NCBI GenBank assembly: GCA_002307245.1
Contig: DBTW01000139.1
Span: forward strand, 1 to 18,370
Source: Spirochaetaceae bacterium UBA1306
GTDB taxonomy: Bacteria > Spirochaetota > Spirochaetia > Treponematales > Rectinemataceae
DNA length: 18,370 bases
Reading direction: 5' to 3'
A program made the position numbers and the translations under genes. Within the stretch, counting starts at the first letter, position 1. Every line of letters begins with the position of its first letter. Positions 6,276 through 12,156 of this stretch are shown here, in pieces. A model generated the notes under the pieces. The model saw nothing but the letters and a program-made list of their open reading frames with translations. It was not told the origin of the DNA and did no database searches.

Positions 6276-6338
6276 AAGAAAAAAGCTCCCGAAAGGGAGC
6301 TTCTTTCTTTGCGGGGGAGAGTCGAACTCCCGGAGCGC
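6239..6338. repeat. Imperfect palindrome mirroring the tmRNA 3' end
   Basis: The left arm (6239-6290) runs from the end of the tmRNA through its T-arm into the terminator stem. The right arm (6295-6338), read on the opposite strand, repeats it. A perfect 19-bp match pairs 6250-6268 with 6314-6332. Outside that, GCGCTC is repeated after a 5-base gap, and inside it CAAAGAA[A/G]AAGCTCCC is repeated with one substitution and a 3-4-base gap. The arms meet at the GAAA loop of the terminator. The right arm forms the DNA just upstream of the nadE -10 box. Confidence 0.85.
6283..6310 (+). terminator. Factor-independent terminator of ssrA (potentially bidirectional)
   Basis: Stem AAGCTCCC / GGGAGCTT (8 bp) closed by a GAAA tetraloop, followed by CTTTCTTT. 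It begins 7 nt after the mature tmRNA end. On the minus strand the same stem is followed by a T-rich TTTTCTTT run, so it could work in both directions. Confidence 0.9.
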
Positions 6339-6341
6339 AGG

Positions 6342-6350
6342 TGCTATAAT
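6342..6350 (+). promoter_or_regulatory. Predicted extended -10 promoter for nadE (leaderless)
   Basis: TGC-TATAAT: a perfect -10 (6345-6350) with the extended TGn element, exactly 6 nt before the ATG at 6357. Transcription would therefore begin at or within a base of the start codon. The -35 position reads TCGAAC, a poor match, lying inside the inverted T-arm copy. Confidence 0.6.
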
Positions 6351-6356
6351 CGGGCC

Positions 6357-8330
6357 ATGGACTACGGTTTCTTCCGCGCCTCCGCGGTCTCGCCCAGGCT
6401 CAAGCCGGCCGATGTCGCCTACAACCTCGCGCAGATCGAGGCGGGCATGGCGGCCGCCAAGGCGGATGGGGCGAGCCTCGCCCTTTTCCCCGAGCTGTCG
6501 ATCACCGGCTATACCTGCGCCGACCTCTTCCACCAGGACCGCCTCCTGGAGGCCGCGGAGGCCGCGCTCAGCCGGCTCGCGGCGCACGCAGGCAAGCTGG
6601 GCATCGTCGCCGTGGTCGGCCTGCCCCTCGCGCGGGGAGGATCGCTCTGGAACTGCGCCGCGGTGCTCTCGGGCGGGACGGTGGCGGGCATCGTGCCCAA
6701 GTCCTACCTGCCCAACTACAAGGAATACTACGAAGCCCGCTGGTTCTCCGCCGGGGCAGGCCAAGGCGACCGGATGGAAACCGTCCTGGGCCGCGGCGTG
6801 CCCTTCGGGCCGGGGCTCCTCTTCGAGGCTCGGCCGTCCAGCTGCGACGCCGGCGAGGGCCGCCCCTTCCTCTTCGGCATCGAGATATGCGAGGACCTCT
6901 GGACTCCCCTTCCCCCCTCGAGCCTGCAGGCGCTCAAGGGCGCGCTGCTGATCCTCAACCCCTCGGCCTCGACCGAGATAGTCGGCAAGGCCGATTACCG
7001 TCGGGAGCTGGTGAGCCAGCAATCAGCGCGCTGCGTCGCGGCCTACCTCTTCGCCGGGGCGGGCCCTTCCGAGTCGACGACCGACCTCGTGTTCTCCGGC
7101 CACTGCATCGCCGCCGAGTACGGCCTCGTCCTGGGCGAGTCGAAACGCTTCTCGCGCCAGGCCGAGCTCCTGACGGCCGACTTCGACCTGGGCAGGCTCG
7201 CGGGCGAGCGGCGGCGCCTAGGCACCTTCGCCGACCAGGCGGCGCTGGCCAGGAGCGGCGGCCTCGGAGCCGCCGCGACCGGGGGCACGATCATCGAGCT
7301 CGCGGTCGGTGCCTGGGACGAGGGCTCCTACTCTCGGCCCGTCGATCCCGCTCCCTTCGTGCCTACGCCAGGGGAGAAGCGCGAGGAGCGCTGCCGCGAG
7401 GTCTTCTCGATACAAGCGGCGGGCCTCGCCAAGCGCGTCGAGCACTCGGGGGCGAAGCGCCTCGTGATAGGCGTATCCGGGGGCCTCGACTCCACCCTCG
7501 CCCTCCTTGTCGCGGCCAAGACCCTCGACCTCCTCGGCCTCCCCAGAGAAAGGATCCTCGCGGTCACGATGCCCGGCTTCGGGACGAGCTCGGGCACCCT
7601 CGCCAACGCGCGGGAGCTCATGTCCAGGATCGGCGCGGAAGCCCGCGAGATCGACATCAAGGCGGCCTGCCTCGTCCACTTCAAGGACATAGGGCTGGAT
7701 CCCGCGTCGCGCGGCGTCGCCTACGAGAACGTCCAGGCCCGCGAGCGGACTCAGGTGCTCATGGACCTCGCGAACATGGAGGGGGGCCTCGTCGTGGGCA
7801 CGGGCGACCTCTCGGAGGCCGCCCTCGGCTGGTCCACCTACAACGGCGACCACATGTCCATGTACGGGGTCAACTGCTCCGTGCCGAAGACCCTGGTAAG
7901 GCACCTCGTCTCCTGGGTGGCCGCCAGCGAGGCCGACCCCGGCACGGCCCTGCTGCTCGCCCGCATCGTGGACACGCCCATCAGCCCCGAGCTCCTGCCC
8001 CCCGACGCCCAGGGCCGCATCGAGCAGAGGACCGAGGACAAGGTCGGGCCCTACGAGCTCCAGGACTTCTTCCTCTACCATCACGTCCGTTGGGGATCGG
8101 ATCCCTCGAAGATACGCTTTCTCGCCGGGCGGGCCTTCGCGGGGCGCTATGACGATGGCGAGATAGCGCGCTGGCTCGAGCTCTTCTACCGTCGCTTCTT
8201 CTCGCAGCAATTCAAGCGCAGCTGCGTGCCCGACGGGCCCAAGGTCGGATCCATCAGCCTCTCGCCCAGGGGCGACTGGCGCATGCCCAGCGACGCCTCG
8301 GTCGAAGCCTGGCTGCGCGAGGGCGACTAG
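6357..8330 (+). CDS. nadE: Glutamine-dependent NAD+ synthetase
   Basis: A 657-residue two-domain enzyme that hydrolyses glutamine and channels the ammonia to amidate deamido-NAD with ATP, the last step of NAD synthesis. The N-terminal nitrilase-type amidase carries the full triad: Glu46 (LFPELSITGY), Lys115 (VPKSYLPNYKEYYEARWF) and Cys178 (GIEICEDLW). The C-terminal synthetase has the PP-loop GVSGGLDST (372-380), ENVQARERTQVLM, and GTGDLSEAALGWSTYNGDHMS. Length agrees with the long bacterial form. The ATG at 6357 is chosen because translation starts right at MDYGFFRAS, and the promoter places the RNA start there; an upstream ATG at 6309 would lie in the ssrA terminator. No Shine-Dalgarno site is present. 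An amidohydrolase gene follows 49 bp downstream. Confidence 0.97.
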   Translation: MDYGFFRASAVSPRLKPADVAYNLAQIEAGMAAAKADGASLALFPELSITGYTCADLFHQDRLLEAAEAALSRLAAHAGKLGIVAVVGLPLARGGSLWNCAAVLSGGTVAGIVPKSYLPNYKEYYEARWFSAGAGQGDRMETVLGRGVPFGPGLLFEARPSSCDAGEGRPFLFGIEICEDLWTPLPPSSLQALKGALLILNPSASTEIVGKADYRRELVSQQSARCVAAYLFAGAGPSESTTDLVFSGHCIAAEYGLVLGESKRFSRQAELLTADFDLGRLAGERRRLGTFADQAALARSGGLGAAATGGTIIELAVGAWDEGSYSRPVDPAPFVPTPGEKREERCREVFSIQAAGLAKRVEHSGAKRLVIGVSGGLDSTLALLVAAKTLDLLGLPRERILAVTMPGFGTSSGTLANARELMSRIGAEAREIDIKAACLVHFKDIGLDPASRGVAYENVQARERTQVLMDLANMEGGLVVGTGDLSEAALGWSTYNGDHMSMYGVNCSVPKTLVRHLVSWVAASEADPGTALLLARIVDTPISPELLPPDAQGRIEQRTEDKVGPYELQDFFLYHHVRWGSDPSKIRFLAGRAFAGRYDDGEIARWLELFYRRFFSQQFKRSCVPDGPKVGSISLSPRGDWRMPSDASVEAWLREGD

Positions 8331-8379
8331 CGGGCGCGGCTCGCCTAAAGGCCGAAAAACTTCGCATCAGGAGTCATTC

Positions 8380-9942
8380 ATGAAAGTTTACGAAGGGGCC
8401 GTGCTCAGCTGCGACGCCGAGGGTAGCGTGAGGAGATACCTGGCGGTCGAGGGCGGCAGGATCGCCTACGTCGGCGACGCCCTGCCCGAGCGCTACGCGA
8501 GGGCCGAGCGCGTCGCCCTGGGCGAGGGGGCCGTCTGCCCCGCCTTCGCCGACACGCACCTGCACTTCATGTCCCACGCCCTCTTCTCGAACGGCCTCGA
8601 CCTGCGCCAGGCGACGAGCCTGGCCGAGTCGATCCGGACCGTGCGCGAGTTCGCGGGGTCGCGCCGCGACAAGATCGTCATGGGCTTCGGAGCCTCGGCC
8701 CATAGCGTCGCCGAGGGCCGGCTCATCGAGAGGGCCGAGCTCGACCTGGCCTGCCCCGACAGGCCGGTCTTCATCGTGAAGTACGACGGCCACGCCGCCA
8801 TAGCCAACGGAGCCTTCCTCGAGCGCCTGCCCGAGGCGGCCCGCAAGGCGAGGGGCTTTTCGCCCGATACCGGATTCCTCACGCAGGAGGCCTTCTTCCG
8901 CGCGACCGATTTCGCGACGGGTACGGTATCCCTGCCCGCGACCCTGGAAGGCATGCTGCGGACGGTGGACAAGATGGCCGCCAAGGGCATCGGCATGATC
9001 CACTCGGTCAGCGGGGTCGGTTTCCCGGCCGATCTCGACGTGAGCCTGGAACGGCTCTTCGCGCGGGGCCTGCGGAACGAATTGCCCTACCGGATCTTCT
9101 TCCAGACGATGGAGGTGAAGAAGGTCCTGAAGCGCGGGCTGCCGCGGATCGGGGGCTGCTTCGCCACGGCCCTCGACGGCTGCTACGGCTCCGAGGACGC
9201 GGCCCTCCTCCTCCCCTACGCGAACGACGGGTCGAACCGCGGCGTACTCTACTACGACGACGCGCGGGTCGCGGCCTTCGCCCAGGAGGCGAACCGCGCC
9301 GGGCTCCAGATCGAGATGCACGCGATCGGGGACCGCGCCTTCGAGCAGGCGGTGGGGGCCCTCTCGGCGGCCCTGAAGGACTGCCCGCGCGAGGACCATC
9401 GCCACACGATCATCCACGCCTGCCTGCCCACGCGCGCCGGGCTCGAGACCTGCGCCAGGCTCGGGATCGGCATCGCCGTGCAGCCTTCATTCCTCCACTG
9501 GGAACAGGAGCCGCTCGGATACCTGGAGAGCATCCTGGGCGACCGCGCCTACCGCATCTCGCCCTTGCGCGCGATGCGCGACCTCGGCATCACGATGAGC
9601 GGCGGCTCGGACGCGCCCTGCACCGAGCCGGATCCCCTGCGCGGCATCTGGGCCGCGGCCAACCATTACGTCGCGGGCGAGTCGCTCTCGGCCCAGGAGG
9701 CCCTCGACCTCTATACGAGGAACGCGGCCTGGACGAGCTTCGACGAGAAGGAGCGGGGCTCCCTCGAGGAGGGCAAGGTGGCGGACCTGTCCTTCCTCGA
9801 CAGGAACATCCTCGCCATACCGAAGGCCGAGATCAAGGATGCGCGGGTGCTCGGCCTGGCCCTCGGCGGCGAGCCCTACGAGGGCGGCCAGGGCAGGGCC
9901 AGCCTCCTCGCGCGCGCCCTGGTCTCCCGCCGCCGGACCTAG
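8380..9942 (+). CDS. YtcJ-type metal-dependent amidohydrolase
   Basis: A 520-residue member of the amidohydrolase superfamily (amidohydrolase_3 group); substrate unknown. The N-terminal small beta domain (VYEGAVLSCDAEGSVRRYLAVEGGRIAYVG) leads to the metal motif DTHLHF with His60 and His62. KYDGHAAI supplies the lysine and the DGH element typical of YtcJ-like proteins. HAIGDRAFE (His314) and GGSDAP (Asp411) complete the metal and catalytic set, and a C-terminal strand KVADLSFLDRN closes the composite barrel. No signal peptide, so cytoplasmic. The ATG has AGGAG 7 nt upstream, unlike leaderless nadE before it. Its spacing after nadE (49 bp) allows co-transcription, but no pathway link is evident. 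Confidence 0.9.
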   Translation: MKVYEGAVLSCDAEGSVRRYLAVEGGRIAYVGDALPERYARAERVALGEGAVCPAFADTHLHFMSHALFSNGLDLRQATSLAESIRTVREFAGSRRDKIVMGFGASAHSVAEGRLIERAELDLACPDRPVFIVKYDGHAAIANGAFLERLPEAARKARGFSPDTGFLTQEAFFRATDFATGTVSLPATLEGMLRTVDKMAAKGIGMIHSVSGVGFPADLDVSLERLFARGLRNELPYRIFFQTMEVKKVLKRGLPRIGGCFATALDGCYGSEDAALLLPYANDGSNRGVLYYDDARVAAFAQEANRAGLQIEMHAIGDRAFEQAVGALSAALKDCPREDHRHTIIHACLPTRAGLETCARLGIGIAVQPSFLHWEQEPLGYLESILGDRAYRISPLRAMRDLGITMSGGSDAPCTEPDPLRGIWAAANHYVAGESLSAQEALDLYTRNAAWTSFDEKERGSLEEGKVADLSFLDRNILAIPKAEIKDARVLGLALGGEPYEGGQGRASLLARALVSRRRT

Positions 9943-9968
9943 GGCATTAGGCGGGCGCGAGGCGCTCG

Positions 9969-9997
9969 TTGTCCAGGCGGGCCCCGGTCGATATACT
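9969..9997 (+). promoter_or_regulatory. Predicted leaderless promoter for the LOG-family gene
   Basis: TTGTCC (9969-9974), 17-bp spacer, TATACT (9992-9997), then exactly 6 nt to the ATG at 10004. No convincing Shine-Dalgarno site lies between; the GAGG-like bases are too close to the ATG. The -10-to-ATG spacing is identical to that of nadE. Confidence 0.6.
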
Positions 9998-10003
9998 CGA
10001 GGC

Positions 10004-10603
10004 ATGGAAAGCGGAAACAGGCTCTCGTCGATCTGCGTCTTCTGCGGCTCGAACAACGGCAAGCGCCCCGAATACACCGAGACCGCGGCCGAGCTCGGGC
10101 GCGAGCTGGCGCGCCGGGACTTAAGGCTCGTATACGGCGGCGGCGACGTCGGCACGATGGGCAGCCTGGCGCGCGCCGTCCTCGGCGCCGGCGGCGCGGT
10201 CACGGGCATCATCCCCAAGCGGCTCTACGAGCTCGTCGACCACGTCGAGCTAACCGAGCTCGTGGTCGCGGCCGACATGCACGAGCGCAAGGCGAAGATG
10301 TACGAGTGCTCCGACGCCTTTCTCGCCATGCCCGGCGGCATCGGGACGCTCGACGAGCTCTTCGAGTCATGGACCTGGCGCCAGATCGGCTACCACGCCA
10401 AGCCCGTCGGCATCCTCAATATCGCCGGATACTACGATCCCCTGCTCGGCTTCCTCGGCAAGATGGCCGACGAGGGCTTCCTCGCCCGCGCCCAGCTCGA
10501 TGACCTGGTCGTGGGCGACGAGGTCCCGGCCCTCCTGGACGCCCTGGCCGCGAAGGGCCCGCTCCAGTCGCTTAAGCGCCCCGAGCGGTCGAGGCTCGCA
10601 TGA
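10004..10603 (+). CDS. LOG-family protein (cytokinin riboside 5'-monophosphate phosphoribohydrolase-like)
   Basis: A 199-residue Rossmann-fold protein of the TIGR00730/LOG group. Family members cleave the N-glycosidic bond of nucleoside 5'-monophosphates; in bacteria the true substrate is often unclear. Motifs: SICVFCGSNNG at the N-terminus, LVYGGGDVGTMG (43-53), MHERKAKM (92-99, with the catalytic Arg), and PGGIGTLDELFE (110-121, the PGGxGTxxE signature). The ATG at 10004 is supported by the promoter 6 nt upstream and the family's short N-terminus; a longer frame from 9839 would lie on top of the amidohydrolase gene. The stop overlaps the next start in an ATGA, so it is translationally coupled to the RluA-type gene. 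Confidence 0.93.
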   Translation: MESGNRLSSICVFCGSNNGKRPEYTETAAELGRELARRDLRLVYGGGDVGTMGSLARAVLGAGGAVTGIIPKRLYELVDHVELTELVVAADMHERKAKMYECSDAFLAMPGGIGTLDELFESWTWRQIGYHAKPVGILNIAGYYDPLLGFLGKMADEGFLARAQLDDLVVGDEVPALLDALAAKGPLQSLKRPERSRLA

Positions 10604-11625
10604 GGGGCGGGAAGCCGCGGATCCCGCCGGGAGCGCCGGGCCATCCCCTGTCCGAGGCTAGGCCCCGGAAGGGCCGCGGGGTCCTCCCCGAGCCCGGGCC
10701 GGGCCGCCGGAGGAGCTCCCCCAAGGGCCGGCCGGAGCGCGAGACCGAGGGGTCGGGGCTCGAGGCCGCGGAGCCGGAGAGGCGGCGGGCCTTCGTGCCC
10801 CTGGTCCAGGGCAAGGCCGTCCTCGCCTACGAGGACGAGGAGCTCCTCGCCTACGACAAGCCCTCGGGACTTTCGGTCATCGCCGGCGACGGGTCGCGCT
10901 CCCGATGCCTCCTCGACATCGCCACGGAGCAAGTTAGGCGACACAATCCCAAGGGCCGGGCCGCCGTCGTGCACAGGATCGACCGCGACACCTCGGGCAT
11001 CGTCCTCTTCGCCAAAAGCGCCAAGGTGAAGGCCGAGCTCATGGGGGACTGGGACGAGCTGGTCGCCGAGCGGCTCTACGTGGCCCTGGTCGAGGGAAGC
11101 ATGGGCTCAGGCTCGGGCGTCTACGACTCCTGGCTGAAGGAGGACGACAAGGGCCGCGTCTCTCGCGCGAAAAACGGCGAAAAAGGAGCGAAGCGGGCCG
11201 TGACGCGCTGGAGCCTCCTCGCCGAGGGCTCGGGCCTCTCCCTGCTCGAGCTCTCGCTCGAGACCGGGCGCCGTCACCAGATACGCGTGCAGCTGGCCGA
11301 CGCTGGCCACGCGATCGTCGGGGACCCGCGCTACGGTCCCCGCCCGAAACCGGGCTCCGGCGGCCGGGAGCCGGACATCGGCCGCCTCTGCCTCCACGCG
11401 ACGGCCATCGAGCTGAAGCGTCCCGGACATAAGCCCTTGCGCATCGAGAGTCCCGCTCCTCGCGAATTCGAGCGGGCCTTGGGCCGGGGTGCCAGTCGGG
11501 CCGAGGCCGCGGGGCCGGCTAGTGCCCCGCGCGCTTCCGCTTCCTCTTCTCTGAAGCAAGAGCGAAGCGGCGCGCGTCCTCGGCCGCCGCTTCCTCGCGC
11601 GAAAGGCAAGCGCGAGAAGCCTTGA
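10600..11625 (+). CDS. RluA-family pseudouridine synthase
   Basis: A 341-residue enzyme converting specific uridines in rRNA or tRNA to pseudouridine; the target is not predictable. The catalytic domain spans ~residues 73-290: VLAYEDEELLAYDKPSGLSV, then VVHRIDRDTSGIVLFAKS with catalytic Asp128, then ETGRRHQIRVQLADAGHAIVGDPRYG. No S4 RNA-binding domain is seen. The first ~65 residues are Pro/Gly/Arg-rich and look disordered, so a later start (for example the GTG at 10795) is possible, but the ATGA overlap with the preceding gene favours 10600. The last ~47 residues are low-complexity Ala/Arg/Pro and run 107 bp into the oppositely oriented YjdF gene, so this tail may be a read-on extension rather than conserved sequence. 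Confidence 0.93.
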   Translation: MRGGKPRIPPGAPGHPLSEARPRKGRGVLPEPGPGRRRSSPKGRPERETEGSGLEAAEPERRRAFVPLVQGKAVLAYEDEELLAYDKPSGLSVIAGDGSRSRCLLDIATEQVRRHNPKGRAAVVHRIDRDTSGIVLFAKSAKVKAELMGDWDELVAERLYVALVEGSMGSGSGVYDSWLKEDDKGRVSRAKNGEKGAKRAVTRWSLLAEGSGLSLLELSLETGRRHQIRVQLADAGHAIVGDPRYGPRPKPGSGGREPDIGRLCLHATAIELKRPGHKPLRIESPAPREFERALGRGASRAEAAGPASAPRASASSSLKQERSGARPRPPLPRAKGKREKP

Positions 11626-11944
11626 GTTCCTCCTGGGCTGACGCGAGCGCGGCCTGGGCCTTGGTGGAGGCGGGCCTGCGCATGTCGCGCCGCGCCTCCC
11701 GCTGCGAGCGCTTGGGGTTCATCCGCTCGGCCTGAAGCCTCGGCGCGGGCCTCCCCTCCCCGCCCGCCGAGGAGGGGGCGCGCCGCATGCTCGCGAAGCG
11801 GTATAGCATGAAATCCAGGAGCTCGGCGTTGCTGGGCTCCGCGCCGAAGACCTGCCGGGCGACGACGAGGGAGCCCGAGTCCTCGGACTCGAGCAGGCCG
11901 ACCCAAAAAGGATCCTCGAAATAGACGGTGAATACGGCGACCAT
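11519..11944 (-). CDS. YjdF family protein (DUF2992)
   Basis: A 141-residue protein of unknown function. Recognised by its N-terminal TVYFEDPFWVGLLESEDSGSL, the VFGAEPSNAELLDFML block, the NPKRSQREARR motif, the KAQAALASAQEELKASR helix and a strongly basic end (EKRKRKRAGH). This order matches the Bacillus YjdF/DUF2992 pattern as I recall it; the basic end belongs to the family, so the reading frame is genuine down to 11519. The ATG has GGAGG 6 nt upstream. In Firmicutes the gene is often preceded by the azaaromatic-binding yjdF riboswitch. The 5' region here (11945-12107) holds a GC-rich hairpin CCGCC-GAC-GGCGG (11987-11999), but I cannot recognise the riboswitch consensus. Its 3' end overlaps the convergent RluA gene. 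Confidence 0.82.
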   Translation of the reverse strand: MVAVFTVYFEDPFWVGLLESEDSGSLVVARQVFGAEPSNAELLDFMLYRFASMRRAPSSAGGEGRPAPRLQAERMNPKRSQREARRDMRRPASTKAQAALASAQEELKASRACLSREEAAAEDARRFALASEKRKRKRAGH

Positions 11945-12107
11945 GCGCGCCCTCCGGGTAGACTAATCCCCGGCGAGGAATGGACGCCGCCGACGGCGGT
12001 GGTTACTTAAGGCGCCTGAAAGCGAAAACGATCCGCTCGCAAGGCCCCGACCGGACTACCTACCGGCGCTCGTGTTTCTTCCCAAGCCATGAATGAGAAA
12101 GCTGTGC

Positions 12108-12153
12108 CAATAAAATACCGACGGCGCCGATCCTTGGCAAGGACCGGTCGCCG
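12108..12153 (-). terminator. Factor-independent terminator of the pectate lyase gene
   Basis: Just after the lyase stop on the minus strand, an inner stem TCCTT/AAGGA with a GCC loop is extended by a G-U pair, CCG/CGG, a one-base bulge and a further 5 bp. It is followed by TATTTTATT. The wobble pair exists only in minus-strand RNA (it is an A-C mismatch on the plus strand), which fits a minus-strand terminator. Confidence 0.75.
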
Positions 12154-12156
12154 GTT

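Noticed and set aside
6311..6332. tRNA gene on the minus strand, suggested by a perfect T-arm (GGGAG-TTCGACT-CTCCC)
   Set aside because: No matching acceptor 5' strand, D-arm or anticodon arm is found upstream on that strand (6333-6400). The similarity is fully explained by the inverted copy of the tmRNA end.
6250..6332. Integration (att) site of a genomic island at the ssrA 3' end
   Set aside because: tmRNA genes are common integration targets, but the repeat is inverted rather than direct, no integrase or foreign genes follow, and nadE is an ordinary chromosomal gene.
5916..7022. 368-codon minus-strand frame across ssrA and nadE
   Set aside because: It crosses the tmRNA gene and its terminator and is antisense to nadE; no supporting motif.
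7218..8210. 330-codon minus-strand frame opposite nadE, and similar frames opposite the amidohydrolase (8374-9417)
   Set aside because: Antisense shadows of confidently identified enzymes; sequences are low-complexity and have no motifs.
11945..12107. yjdF (azaaromatic) riboswitch upstream of the YjdF gene
   Set aside because: A GC-rich hairpin is present, but I cannot match the known consensus by eye, so it is not annotated.
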